Shown one piece after another: positions 34,915 to 48,800 of a stretch of DNA of 64,000 bases (within the stretch, counting starts at the first letter, position 1; every line of letters begins with the position of its first letter). The stretch comes from Ceriagrion tenellum (lineage: Eukaryota > Arthropoda > Insecta > Odonata > Coenagrionidae). The notes under the pieces were generated by a model that saw nothing but the letters and a program-made list of their open reading frames with translations, made no database searches and was not told the origin of the DNA. Location: positions 159,231,780-159,295,779 of the forward strand of contig OY720633.1 of assembly GCA_963169105.1 (NCBI GenBank). Reading direction: 5' to 3'. The translations under genes and the position numbers were made by a program.

Positions 34915-37900
34915 TCGGGAACGGGTAAAATTTCAGGACATCGCATTAATAAATGAATTTGGAAATCTTAATTAAAGCAACACTCCTTCTAATAACGTAA
35001 TAAGTGCACTAGTGCATGTGATGAAAAAAACGTAATATACGATTTTTTTAAATGTGATGTGATGCGGGAAAATTAACGTCGGATCCTGATTCAGGATGCA
35101 AAAGTCATCCTAAAAAGCAGTACAGGATGACAGCAATGAAACCATCGCAGGACAGTGTTATCATTGATTCGTCGACTGAGTGGATTTTTTCTACGGTGAA
35201 TTTTACAAGAGAAACTCTTCCACTTCTCAATACGATCGAGAGCCTGGGCAGAGTGATTTATTATTGAATTTTTGCTAAATTTGATCTCCTCACAAAAGTA
35301 GCATCCAACTATATTTTCTCGAGTATGCAAAATTGAGCTTTTCGTAAATCCATGTTTGATTTGTCTTCCTCATCTCCCGGCACATTAAAAAAATTTCAGA
35401 GCGAAAATATTCTTTTGAAAGAAAAATCAGCGACGTAAAATACCGATATGCCATTCAATTAAAATTTTGGCTTTTAGAGCATGCATTAAAAAAAAAACTA
35501 TATACGCGTTTCCCTAGAGCGCATAACACTTCGATTTACATTTATTTACATATAAAGCCATACATCTAAGTTAATCATTCTTGAATTTTTGCAACGGTTT
35601 TGGAAGTTGGCAATTTTTCTTTTAGGGAGACAAAAATGTCTCCGTATTGGCTTTTCGCTTTGTACGTAAAACTTTCGCGGCATCCTAAGCTTGGGGACGG
35701 TGGATTAATGTCGGCGTATGACAACACCTTTCATGCATAATTAGAATTCATGAGGCTGATTAAGTGCCAAAAACAAATTAGAATGTATCAAATCACGATA
35801 ATGCCGCAGTAACGATCGTTCCAAATCGGTGAATCCGAAAGTTTATTCTCACGCTTTGTATCTTAACCGCTAGGTACCTCGTCACTGTTATTTTTTACGT
35901 TTGTTATTTTTAACGTTTGATATATCTACGAACAAATAAATCTCATCATACCTAGTCGATTTGTTTCTACAATTTTCTTGACGCTGGTTTAACGAGGTTC
36001 CAAAGAGGTTTAACCACAGTCTAGCAAATGTTTATACGACAGCGGTTCACTAATATTTTCATAATAATGTGCTTCTACGAATGCAACACCGAGGCATTAT
36101 AAGACATTGATGTACTCACCATGTTGCATTAATTTTAACTGGTTTAGATAGCAGTTAAGTCTTACATTTTTAGACTTAAAATATGGCCTTACTAGCACAC
36201 AAGATCTTTTTGGAATAGGGGTATGCTTGGAAGGAAAGACTATTAGAAGTAACATGTAAATTGGCGACGGCATTATATATTTACGGCAATTAAATAAATA
36301 TAAGACGGCATTGCACCACTTCACTAGCGTAATACATGAGAATGGGTTCACCGAGGATTGACTGCCATTCCAATGAAAGCATTAAATCATATCTGAATGT
36401 ACAAAAGAATCAAAGGCTATTGTGACCATTGGTTTTAAAACTTTTCTGCACATCAACCTTTTTGCTGCTGAAGAAATAACATGCTCAACCTCTTACATCT
36501 AGATCTGTTAGATTATAAGAGGAATATCTATCACAAATGTCTCGGCTGCCCTTGTCTACCAAGGTCAACTGTATCTATCCTTATTGCTGTATTTACACGC
36601 TGCCTTAAACGTTCTCAGGAGTTTACTGCGGATATCGTACATGACTCTTCTACTGCGCACAAAATCGGCTGCAACAAGCCTTAGGAAGCCGTTTTCCAGA
36701 AGCTGTCTCCTATAATAGTCCATTCAATAGAATTACGACTGGAATAACACAAGTTATTCTTTTCGTAATATCTAGTCAGCTTGCTTCCAAGAAATTGTAG
36801 TTCAAAGCTGTACTGAATGATACTTACATACATCGTGTGCCTACCTGGGGCACCGACTAGTATCTTAAAATTCCGAAAATCAAAGGTAGTAAGATTTTGT
36901 GAGGCCTACCTTTTAGTTTGAAAGACTCTCATTAAGTAGGTAGGCATTTCTTGTAAATTTGCACAGCAAATCTCTTGCACTTGATAATTACATACTTCTC
37001 CCCCCACAAGCATTCAAAACCTCCGAGGGGTATTTCATCGCTAACCAAAGAATTTCATTTTTAAAACCTCTCAATTTGAATACTTTCTAATTCCACAGAT
37101 TACTCTCCGTCGAATCGCTCTACCTCATTTTCCCACTAATAAGAATAGTTTCTCGTGTAGGAAAAAATGCCTTGATTTTCCTACGAAAATAGAAGGAGAC
37201 GACACTTTTTTAAGCAGTACAATATAATTTCAAAGAACATACAATTTCTTGACTATTTACCCATTTATTACATAATAAAACGGGATCTAACTTTCTTTGA
37301 GCTGGCGTAATATTTCTTTCTTTTATTTTGATATGCTTTTGCCGCAATTGAAACAGACGTCAAACGCTCGGCCGTTGACCTTATCCATATTTTCTGAGGA
37401 CTGATGCAAAACGAATGTTACCTGTAAGACTACCAATACCAAACACGCCGCTCCCTTCCGAGGTAGGCACAGTCACAAAGTTTCCCTATTAAATACATAT
37501 TTGTACACCTAACTCTGCTTACCCGATGCAATTCAAAGGAAGGGAAATTCAGGCAAATATGACGTCTAATGGTTGTGACCCTGTTAATTGGCGTGAAGCA
37601 CATAGGGGTTAGGGATATAAGAGAATAAAGAGAACTTATTCGTCGAATGCTTCTTTTCCATTCTGGCGTTCCTTCGATCTTATGCAGGCGTTATCTGATC
37701 GTGGATAGAAAGGGCGTAGGAAGTAAAAACCCACAATTACTTTAAATAAATCGCTGATTGCCATAATAAAATATACAGGCAGAGGTTAAGTATATAATAA
37801 AAGTATGACATAAGATCCAATCAGCATGCAGGCACGCGCGTAGACGCGCTCAATTATCTTTCACGCTCATCTAAACTTGGGTCTCTGCGATAAGGATTTC

Positions 37901-38223
37901 GTGCACTATTATGGTGGATTAGTTTTTCCCTACAAATGGAAAACGCACCGAAATTGGGTCATGCATCTGCCGTGATTATCGCACTTTCCATCGCGTCCTT
38001 CATATGAATGACATTGGATATATTACCGAAGAGTTTTCACTTGACCTCCCTCAACAGTGTTTCTAATGCGACATCGTATCATGGACGGCCAAAGGCCTGT
38101 TTTCTCTCTCAAGGAAACATTTCCGTTGAATTGCGACGGTCGCGACTACCTTTCGCCGAGCTCCCAACCTTGAGTGGTCTGTCTGATGTTCGAGAAAAGG
38201 CGACCGAAAACGGGAGTCATTGG
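34915..38223. other. No recognisable gene over 3.3 kb
   Basis: AT-rich DNA with short frames (35091-35330 -, 36097-36351 -, 36481-36684 +) that lack domains. I see no transposon ends or tandem arrays. Confidence 0.45.
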
Positions 38224-38473
38224 CATGGGCGTAGTCAGAATTTATGCAGGGGGGAGGGCGGGACACCCATCTGTAGCTTTAGATAGGTTGGGGGGCAGGG
38301 TATCATCCTGCCTGGCTCCATGTAGCAGATTTGGCTTTTGGCTCCATGTTTATTCAGTGGGAGGAGGAGGGGGCGGTGCTTTCTACAATGCGACCCCTGG
38401 CAACACCCATAGTCTCTGGGGCCATAGGTGGGTAGGCGACATGGGCAGGAATTCTGGGAAATTGGAGAAACGG
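38224..38473 (+). other. GC-rich segment with a hAT-like end
   Basis: Starts with CATGGGCGTAGTCAGAATTT followed by a G-rich run. This resembles the GCACGTAGC...GGGGGG end of the hAT at 10871. No matching second end or target duplication was found, so this may be a truncated copy. The overlapping frames here (38174-38542 +, 38235-38654 -) are not convincing genes. Confidence 0.35.
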
Positions 38474-39561
38474 CTGTGGGCTGAAATCGAAAAAAGCTGG
38501 CAAAAACCTCTAAAACGTTTATTTTTTGAGTCCGGAAGTTGAAACTTCGCAGTAACATTCTCAAATATTTTGTGCATGACATTCCGTATTTATTTTTTTC
38601 TTGTACTCGCACATTAACGATATATATGGGGTCAAAGTTGAACAAATTTCGCAAAAAACGCCAACCTTCGATTTTCTCTGTGAATTACCATAATTAACCT
38701 CTTTCTGTACTTAAATGGATAAAATTATGGAAAATTAAAAAAAAACAATATTACAACAGTTATTTCTTTTTCATTTAATGGTTTTTAAGATTTAATTTTA
38801 TTATTAACCATATACACAACAAAATGGCGGAGCCTATTTTCAGTCAAATTTTTACATATTCGTTGAGAAAAATTAGTTGGTGCCGCCTGGTAACGCTAAG
38901 TAACTCATACCACGTCATTTATTAAAGCTTCCAGATTGTGAATCTAAAGAAAAACCTTGCGCATATTTACGACGCCGAACATTACATCTTTTTTTCGAGC
39001 GCGCGGTCGAGTCCGGTTCCGCGCGCCGGAGACGATGACTGGGAAAGTGTGTGGGTACGATATAGCCACATTCACTTTCCTATAGTGATCATCGATATAT
39101 AGAGGTTGCAAAGAGCCACCATAAAGAATTTTTTAATAAACCATGCTACAAATGATACTCATAATCATATCGCGGGACACCGCAAGAGGTATTATGAAAG
39201 AATTCTTTCTTTGAACGCACTACTGATACAATCACGGGGTTTTCATATATATCCTGCACTTCACCTACGGAAGGATATGTGCATCTCTGTTTGACAGACA
39301 AACTCCCTTTCGAAGGTACCAGGCGTCAGCTGGTGTCGCATGGCACATATTCTCTTTGCTCCAACGAAATGCACTGGCACATTTAGTTGGATTTCTGGTG
39401 TGATGTGGGACAGTTCTACTTTTTTCAAAGACACAAGAAAAAAATAAATACGGCATGCCATGCACAAACTATTTGAGAATGTAACTGCGAAGTTTCAACT
39501 ACCGGACTGAAAAGAAAAGTTTTAGAGGTTTTGGCCAGCTTTTTTCTATTTCAGCCCACTG
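38474..39561. mobile_element. 1.1 kb element with long terminal inverted repeats
   Basis: The left end (38474-38606) and the reverse complement of the right end (39433-39561) align over about 130 bases with roughly 85-90% identity. They share GTGGGCTGAAAT, a GAAAAAAGCTGG stretch, GTTGAAACTTCGCAGT and CCGTATTTATTTTTTTCTTG. Ends resemble C(A/T)GTGGGCTG. No clear target duplication is seen. Inside is a GC-rich spot (38995-39035), and minus frames of 66-68 codons (39261-39467) overlap the right repeat. The superfamily is undetermined; hAT- or Kolobok-like are both possible. Confidence 0.72.
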
Positions 39562-41830
39562 TGCGGCGTAGAGAAACTTCGTGCCGGCAGCATCCGTCTC
39601 TTAAATAAAAGGCATCAAGAGGTCTGCAGTCGAATACCATCTCCGATAGTAAGGGAAGGTTTTGTACTTACTTGAAAGACAAGGAGCCCAAGTATGAAAT
39701 GGATTTCCACCAAAAATTAACGCTTAAGGCGGTATTCCCACCCAGGTTCCCGTAATGGGAAGCCAATACTCAAATTTCTTAACCATTCCAATCCAAAACT
39801 AGCCTTCGACCGTCCCAGCTCGGGTCACTCTACAGTGAGTGGAAACCCTGGCTTCCCACTCCTCCAACAGAGTTGGCAAGACTTTGAGGGTGACAACTTT
39901 CCCTGTCGCGATTCCAAGAAATGTTCTCAGCTAAGGTTTTTCTGGACGTGCTGGTTGGAGTCCTTGTCGTATGGGGAGGATTAACACCAACGTCGTTTAT
40001 TGGGGGTAGGGATAGGATTGCAGCATTCCGGGATTTTGGGGGGTATGGAATACCTTTTGATTACCATTTTTTCTATTTTTCCTTGAATAACCGGAGGAAG
40101 GTCGCGCCCCCGTACTACACATTCATCCGCCCCTCGGCCGCATTTTCAACAAAAAAATTACTACTGTCCAGCAGTCCAACAATGAATTAAGCTAAGAAAC
40201 AACAATGTTCAAAATTACGACCGCAACAATAAAGTTCGGACGCAAGTTTCGGTCTAGAGTACGCGCAAATAGTCCCAATAATAAATTTTGTTATGTGCTA
40301 AATTGAGATTATGACGACATATGCTGTTTGAAAAACAGCTGATTATTTATTTCTCTGAGAAGACATACATTATTGAGCTTCTTAAATTCTTGACGTGGAG
40401 TATGAAGCGCGACAAGTTGGGATTTAATATTTATGAAACATGAATTCTGTAACATGACCCTAAGTCATGTTTGGGGATATATATCCGTTATATTCCAGCA
40501 ATGTATACCGCACTTTGCCCAGCTCTGACCCTACTGCATTGATATATTTTTTTCCATATGGTAAATGATTTTTCTGGAATGTCCGTGTATTCTCAAGATA
40601 TTTTAGGGCAATCCGTGTCAAAGAGCTGGCTGGGGAAATAGATCTTTCCGCCCTTAGAAGCGGATAACAGAATTTTTCCTAGTGATACCACTTCCAGATT
40701 CCCAAGTGATGAGTTTTCCCCATTTCTTTCACTTTAATATCTGCTGCCATGGCTGGGTACAGGGGTAATAAACGAATAAATGAAATGTTCAGTGAGCACA
40801 ATCATACGCCTCCACTAAAGCCCTTCACGTTTAGCAGCTTGGCAAAAGATTGAGATAAGACTCGAAACAGAGTAAAAAGGACCGGATATGATATCTATTC
40901 CGGAAGGTGGCAGAGGGCGGGCAAAGTCACAAAATAATCATGATTTCGGTACACATTTCTGTAATGATTTGATATAAAGTCACGAAAATTTCGAGTATAG
41001 GGAAGTGGGCAGGAGGGAGAGGAAGGGCACTCTGCCTCTCCCTCCTCTACATAGCCCCCGGGGCACTTGAGAGCGGAAGTTTGCTCAGAGAGAGGTGTCA
41101 TGTGGTGACACACATGTGGAATTGTGGGTGCGAAAGGAGGGGGTTCGAGAAAAATGGTACGCTGGATAGACACCAAGAAGTGACCTAGGAGGCGTTTTAT
41201 GATAAATATCGCCCCCAAGAATAACATTTTTCAGCATCCACTAATCGCTCTATATGCCTTTAAAGTGCCTACATGTTTCAACCGAGTAAAATTGAAGATG
41301 GGATGACAAAAGAACTAGGCAATCAAATCATTATGAAGAGCAGAGAAAAGTGGACAGAGAAGACCACAACACCCTATTCCAGATGCCACATGCGCAGAAT
41401 GGGACCTCATGTGGAGAAGAGTAGCTCACCTCTCTCTTTCAACCAGAACACTAAGGCGTCGCAAAATGGTAACTATGGGGAGCTATACGAAAGCAAGGAC
41501 CTTATATTAGTTCGGCAACAACACGCATTACGATAACTGACAAATTTGGTGGAGCGCAACCGTGCCGCCCACGGCCGATAATACGGCAAACGGTAACCCT
41601 TCCTCGCTAAAACCGTTCCCGTCGAAACCCTTTCCCTTACGAACGTACTCTATCCTTCACTATTCACATATGATGTGCTATATCGTACATACTATTATTT
41701 ACCTATCACACAATATGAACTAAATCGGCAATAATGCATTATTTCTTCGCTTTTCCAAACGTTACTGACACGATCAGAATGAATCTCATAGCGAACGACC
41801 AGTTACACATTAGTTAATTAAAATACTTAC
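39562..41830. other. No recognisable gene
   Basis: Mixed-composition DNA. Frames at 39921-40190 +, 40895-41227 - and 41273-41536 + have no domain and no convincing splice sites. If a gene divergent from RPAP1 exists, its downstream exons would have to lie here or further left, but I could not identify them. Confidence 0.4.
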
Positions 41831-42076
41831 CCGTTTGATTGCTTTAAAATCTACTTGTTGCTCCAACACAGCTCTCGACCACCGATATGAACTCCGGCCC
41901 GGCAGAGGGTGCACTATGACGCTGAACTGTAGCAGCGATTGATCTCGCTTTTGTAGGCTGTGTAGCGGGTGTAGCAGACGAGTTCTGCCGCCGCCAATTC
42001 GACACATGATATTTTCATACTTTGAAAATTTTGAATTGGGTTGGGAAAATACCTGCGTAGCTCCTGGAAATATCAT
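41831..42076 (-). CDS. Candidate coding exon of a divergent gene
   Basis: On the minus strand an open frame ends exactly at a consensus donor (AAACGG then GTAAGTATTT, boundary 41831/41830). A possible start lies at 42007 with A at -3 (ATATCATG, MCRIGGGRTRLL). The same frame extends up to 42076, where a pyrimidine-rich acceptor (ATTTTCGTTCCAG) precedes ATGATATTTCC, so the exon may be internal. The translated product is rich in R, L and H (RTRLLHPLHSLQKRDQSLL), which could fit a mitochondrial presequence; this is speculation. No partner exon or homologue was recognised. Confidence 0.33.
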
Positions 42077-42725
42077 CTGGAACGAAAATAGGACGAAACG
42101 AATAAAAATAAGTTTTAATTACTTTGAATTCACTCCATTCGCGACACCATAAAATTATGCCATTATAAATAACACCGAATATGCTTATGGAATATATTTC
42201 CAAATTCTCAGCGTTGCTTGACGTCATCTGCTATATTTTTCTTGCGTAAAAAATAAAGATAAATCTGTGATTATATTTACAATTGACATGGTTTCAACGG
42301 GAACAACAATAGCAATAAGTAACTTACAGAAAGATCACTGCCATCTCCACTTCGTTGCTAACACTTGCTGACGCCACTCAGAGCGCTGATGCCTGCTTAG
42401 AGGCCTCGGTGCGGAATTGACATAGAATGTGCATCAGAAGTTTTCATAGCAATACCTAGCAGCATAAACAAATGCCGTACGTTATCCGCCTGCGGAAAAT
42501 GTGAATCCTTCAAACCTAGGAACTTTTGGTAAAGAAAGATATTGTGCCCAATATGATCTTATCCATTTCAGTGAATCACTGTAGGTAAATACTTGAAGGA
42601 GGATAAGTGGGATTTTTTGTGTAAATAATAATCAGGGAATGTAAAGGTAACTATCATTAGAGGTTGCCCAATTTTTTAAGTAAGCCGCCTCTGAGAACTC
42701 ATTTGGATAGTTTTTGCTGCTGAAG
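42077..42725. promoter_or_regulatory. Presumed RPAP1 promoter and 5' untranslated region
   Basis: This is the only space between the candidate minus-strand exon and the RPAP1 start codon. It includes a GC-richer patch (about 42345-42420), while the 100 bases before the ATG are AT-rich. I see no TATA box at a convincing place. RPAP1 start context is GAAGATG, with G at -3. The region may act bidirectionally. Confidence 0.35.
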
Positions 42726-42831
42726 ATGTATCCCCGACCCAAACCGGAAGAAAGTGAAGAAGATCTCTTAAAGCTAGAGGCGGAGTACTTGGGAAAAGTG
42801 ATCAATTCCAATGTAAAATCTGTCGTACAAG
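42726..42831 (+). CDS. RPAP1: RPAP1 exon 1
   Basis: Starts at the first ATG and ends ...GTACAAG before donor GTACGC. It encodes 35 codons plus one base (phase 1). The conserved RPAP1 N-terminus fixes the start. Confidence 0.92.
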
Positions 42832-45800
42832 GTACGCGTTTATTTGTATATGGCGAGAGTGATCGTGTCCAATAACATCTCTCTAACCAGTTTAAAATTT
42901 GTGTACTCGTCTACGAGTGTTCACAGGTGTTACGGTTCTTTTGCTTATTTATGTCGTATGTACTTTGTGGAAATTACTACGTTTTAAATGAGTACCTTTT
43001 GAGTGTGGGTATATAAGTGGGAGTGTATGAAAAAGAAATGACTGGGGAATCAAAGTTCAAATATGTTAATTTAGGCCAATTAGTTGCCTTTTAATTTAAT
43101 AGTGTCGTTTTTTTACACGGTTGATTCCGTATATATCGTTCCACAGATGATGCTGTTAAACCTAAGCCGCAGCTACCTACGGACAACATAGTGCGAGATC
43201 AGATAGATTTTGGTGAGTGAGATGAGAACGAATGTTGTTTACCGTTAGAGTCATTTCCCATGATATCATATATATTGCTTACATTTACATATATATGTAT
43301 GTTACTAAGTACGTACTCTATTCCAGCGGGAATATCTGACAGCCTCGTTATTCAGGAGAGAACGGTGGATGTGAATTCTGAATGTCCAACTTTTGCGGCC
43401 CCTACTCCAAGAGTTAAAGGATTTCCTAAGCCATTTGTTCGTGATAAAATGGTAATAAGTGTTGTAACGATTTGAAGCTAATTGATATGTTTGATTTAGT
43501 AATGTTTAATTCAATATCACAAAAAATCGACACCCAGTGTTTGCATTGCCGTTCAAGTGAAAATACTCTCGCTAACATTATTAATGGTCTGTATTGGTGA
43601 TGTATACTATGCCTGGCGGTTGGATCCTATGACTATCTTTTTGGAGATGGCATAAAAATTGGTATTGAATGTATTTACGTAATTGATTTAATAACAGACG
43701 ATGGCGTATCATTGTCTTTTGAAAGTTGATTATTATTGCAGCGATAATATTTCTATTCCTAACTTGTAACATCTAAGAGTATGCTCTATACTTCTATGGA
43801 GATGAAAAAATTTATACATATCATGAAATGACATATCAGTTGATGTAGTGGGTGAAAGATATCAGTTGGATGTGCGCCACTGGCTAGGAAGGCAATGGTC
43901 AGAATTGAAAATGTTGCAGTATTGTCTAGCGTAATGTGATGATCATTGAGGTTGAACAAAATACCTGTGCAACTTCAGAAACACATATTCCAACATCTTA
44001 TAATTCAAGCTCAGGCCAAGAGTTCACAAAAATGTTGGTGAAGTTTTACTGGGTTTTCAGTTGCATCGGAAAGGTGGAAACTGTCAACATTTTGACAGCT
44101 AACTTTGCTACTGACATCTCTGCAATTGCTGATGATGATGCTCTCATGATGGTGGCTGAGTTAGGTGTTGGAATGCCAGCAGCTGCAGTTTTAGACCTGG
44201 TTGGAAACCCAAGAGAACTTAATCAACATCATTTGTAGGGAAAACACCAAAACTATCATCTGTTCACAAAAACATAGTGCAATTTCATTGATTTTTCTCT
44301 CATACCTATTAAAAAATACCTTCAATCTGATAGAACATGGGGTGAGTTAATCTCTCTTTTTTGGTTTTTCTTTCAAACTGGGAAACTTTGCCTACCACCC
44401 TACCTACCACCTAGATATATATATCCTTGGATGTGATAATGTATTTCCTGGGAGACAATTTTTCTGTGGTGTAGCTATATTGGAATATCTCTGTCAATTG
44501 TAGAACACTGCAAATTTTGTGACATTATCCAGATCAATATGAAATAGACAAATTCAAGATCGAAAAGGAAGCATCGAAAGTGCCAAGCGAGGGATTAAGA
44601 TGGACAATCCCACAAAATGCATGGCTTGTGAGGGAAACCTGTCCTTACACATTTTCCTTTGCTTCACAAATTATCAGAGGAACATCAAATGCTGAGATGT
44701 GTAAATATTGATTGTAGTCATACAAACATATTTCTCTGCAGATGTATTTTTATGATTATAATTTTCGTAAGTGATTTTAAGTTTTATAAATGACTGCCGG
44801 AATTTTGCACTTTTATGAACACAACCAATGGCTTACTATAATAATTCTCAATTAAAGATGCTAGCAATCCATTTCCTGAACTAAAATTATGTATTTAGTT
44901 ATTTTCACAATCAAAATACTGAGCAACATGGCAGTTGTAATTCCAAATGAGGAATTTGCTTTTGAAGTTTTCAAAATAAATCGCATTCTATATAATTTAA
45001 TTGATATCAGCGAAGTATTTTACAACCAAGAGGATTAAATAAGTGCAATGAGTAAGAAGAGTTTATAAATTGGATAAACTTGTGAAATTATGGGCTTAAC
45101 GGCAAGGGAGGCTTGATATTCATTTATAACACAAAATCAACGACTGGGAATTACCGAGAATGCGTGCACAACAGTCTTGCAGGTGGTGCAGGAGGTTCCA
45201 CAATGTCCAAAGTTTAAACAGTTATAATTATAAAAAATGGGCTTCAAAAATTAAAATATTTTGTAACATGTGTATTATTTCATCATACTGAATGTATATA
45301 TGCATAAACCATAACTTCGTTTGCGGGAAGGAATCACAATTTATGCCTGAGTTGAAAGGGTTAATGACAACATTCCAAATAGAGTAAAACAGTAATCCAT
45401 CATCACAAAACTCACTTTCCTTCCCTTTCTCTATGTTTCATACTTCTTTCTAATTAGTGGCTACTGTTCTGACCTGCTCTCCCACTTTTGGTGGTTCACA
45501 GGGTTGGTAGGTTGATGTATAGTCAGTATAGTATTTTACTGACCTTGGTTTGATATATCAGCCTTTGGTGACATGCAGGTGTGAAAAACTGCATCTAGCT
45601 GATATATTGGTTGGCGTTTTTACCCCGTTTAAAAAGTACCACAATGTTATTAGGCCGATGAATGCGAATAAACACTTGTTCAACTGCTTTGTTCACAATT
45701 TCAACTTGCAATACCTTTAGACTATTTCTGACCTTAATCATAACTCCACCGCCACTAGATTAAAAACTCGTTATAACATCGGGATCCTTTCTGAAAATGT

Positions 45801-48800
45801 TAAAGTCTGGTAGTCCAAGTTCAATATCACTGATATCACCAGAAAGATTTGTTTTTGACATAACAACAATGTCATGACTGGAGCAGTACACCCTAGCCCT
45901 TAAACTGGGTATTTTGGATCTTAATCCCCTCACATTTTGATAGTAACAGTTAAGAACTGAGGTATTTAGACATTTTTTGTGGTTTTACTCACATTCTTTG
46001 GGATTCTGTTTACATATTGAATCGTGATTTTCTGACTCACAGGAAGAAAGGCAAGTGCTTAACTCATCACATACTTTAGCAAGATATTGCCTTTCAGAGA
46101 TTGTCTTGTCACAAGAAAGAGAAATATTCTTTAACACTCCCACTGAATCACTTGCTTTCTTCCAATTTAATGATTTGAAAAACATAGTTGGATCAACAGT
46201 ACCACTCAAACGATCCTTCACTGGATGGGGTTTCCTGTTAACAACTTTCCCTAGTCTATGTGCCGCGACGATTTCAGTTGAGATGGATGGGTCAATCTTG
46301 GCGATGACAAATTGAATCATCTGCTTATCCTAATTTTCATTGGCACTGCTGACATCTATGCTAAAAACAATTATGCTCCTGCTGCGATACTCCCTTTCCT
46401 TAACTTCACTGATCACCATTTCCATGAGATCGGATGTTCCAGAGACGGAGTCGGCAGGAACAGATGGTTTCACCAATTGCTCATTTTTCAGCTGTGCAAG
46501 CTCTGATTTCAGCTCCATTACAAGAGCTTCCAACTTTATGATAAGAGCAGAACTACCACAATTCACTCCACTGTCTGTGTCTTTGCCATTGTTGGTTACT
46601 TTGTTTCTCGATGTGGTTGATTTAGGATTACAACCTGAAGAAAACCAGTCAAGCTTGGGTTGGCTTACCCTTAGAAAACATTACTATAGACCTATATTTA
46701 TAAATTCATCTTTAAAATATTGTCCTTGGTTTTAGAGCACCTTTTATGAACTTAAACTTCACAGTTCCTGCATACAATAAGCGAATTATTTGTATTAGCG
46801 ACCATAGAACACACCAGACAGTCATAATCGTATATTAAATGATGATATCCTCAATCAAGATGATGATTATATAACCTCCTAATCACACCATGATGCTTGC
46901 GGTCATTTGAAGAGATGGGGTGGACATTTCATGGCTGTCTATGCAACCATGAAATGTTCATTTATGAATTTTGTGAGAAGTTTGAATTTCATTATTGTAT
47001 TATTATAATTTTTGTCACTCCTCAAGTATGTTTGCTTTCTCCTTTTTAGATTTACTTTTTTAAATGCCAATTAGAAGATCAAGCACATTTATTTATTTAA
47101 TTGTTTGATGTTAAAGTTTGTGAGATAAAGTTAAAGTGTGAGTGTTTGAGTACATATCATGTGCTTGTGGCAGCATCACCTATTTTGAGCCCTCAAGGCA
47201 GAGCCTAATAGCATAGGAGCCCTGGTGTGAAATATTTCAACTTGTGGTCAGACCCTCCCTGGTCAGTTTGGAACAGCATGGGGAGACCTCCCATGGCAGT
47301 TTGAACAATCTTTCACACAGGCGAGCAGACTGCCTGTCTTCCCATCGCCTATATACAAATGCTTCATTTAATCATCTTTGTCTTTTTGTGTGTTGTAGTG
47401 AGTATGACCACTTGTTTTAGAAATCTAGAGCTGGTTTGAACTATGAATATTCATGTAAGCATAAACTCTATATTTTACAGTCCACTAATCTACCATTCAT
47501 TTCAGTAGCTGCTGGGAAACATTCATAATCATACATCTTCTTATACTGTTGAAAAATATACAGATTTTATTCTTCATATATTATTATTTGTACAGATTCT
47601 ATGTATTCAGCTGTAAATAAGGCTTTGATTGGTACTCTAATGCACTTACACTCTAGTCAACTTATAGTTAAAGATGTATGGTACATGCTAAATACTTCTG
47701 CTGATCTTTCACAGCCTTTTGGAATGTATTTACAGTAAACAGATAAATGGAGTGTGAAACTCATGTGTTAAAGGTTTTAATTCTTTGTCACATTATTTGC
47801 AGGTCTTTAATATCCTGTAAAATCACTCAATGTAGCTCTTTCTCTGGCTTAACCTCCTCGGTCCTGGGGTTGTATACAATACACAGATGTTTGAATTTTT
47901 TCCCGCTCAACAACACAAAATATTGGCAATGCCACTTGCTGATGAGTGGCAGCATCATTAAGAAGCTTGAGTGGCAGAGATATTAACTCTGCAAACATGG
48001 CTTACAATGCAAAACATAATTATGAAGAATTTCCCAAAAAAATGCTGGATATGTCTCGGAACTGAGGAGGTTAAGTGACATTGATTTATTTTGTACTGCT
48101 GTATATAATAGCTTGTTACTTTTCTTATTTTTGGAGCTTAATTTGTGTGTGGATGCAATTTAAATTGCAAAGTAAGGAAGTTTAGTTTGAATAAACACCT
48201 TAATAACTGACAGAAAACAAAATTAATATAAACATTAATTGTGAATTTCCAGATAAAATCATCTCCAGGGGGAAAAAGTATATTTGCCAGACAGCTTCAA
48301 GCAAAAAGAGGAAATTCAATTGGTCATGAGCCAGCGATTGATCCTCCTGTCGGTCAAAAAAAGCACAAATTTGGTAAGGCCAATTTGCTGGAATAACTTG
48401 ATCTATTAGGATAGCCTAAATAATCTTGCTCAGAATATTTTGTTAAATAAATGATGTGAAATATTTATTTTCCTATAAGTTTTTTAAATCATAAAGTAAT
48501 CAAAATTTTGCATGTAGATCTATGAAACAATATCTATTGGCGTTGTCACGGGTACCTCTCGTCGGGTATTACGCCGGGTTCGACCAGCGGCACCTCGTGG
48601 GCACGCGGATAGCTTGCAATGGAGAATTATGATACCTACGTGTTTTCCGTACTCCAGGATCCTTACGGCCCCTACACAAAGAAATTATTCTCGTACTAGG
48701 CAGTTTCAATAATAGATAAAATATTTATTGCTTCCACTGTTTCAACAAACAATTACATGGAGATAACTTTCTCACTCAACTAACACCTAGAATATTTCCA

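Larger units (their letters stand above)
43452..48252 (+). other. RPAP1 intron 3 (4.8 kb)
   Basis: Holds a minus-strand LINE 5' half (45595-46740) and a piggyBac MITE (47853-48070). A 100-codon plus frame at 43936-44238 (DDDALMMVAELGVGMPAAAV region) looks protein-like, but I could not assign it; it may be a transposon relic. Nothing else is recognisable. Confidence 0.7.

Noticed and set aside
43936..44238. 100-codon plus frame as a nested gene or RPAP1 exon
   Set aside because: It does not fit the phase between exons 3 and 4 and I recognise no family; left as a note in the intron entry.
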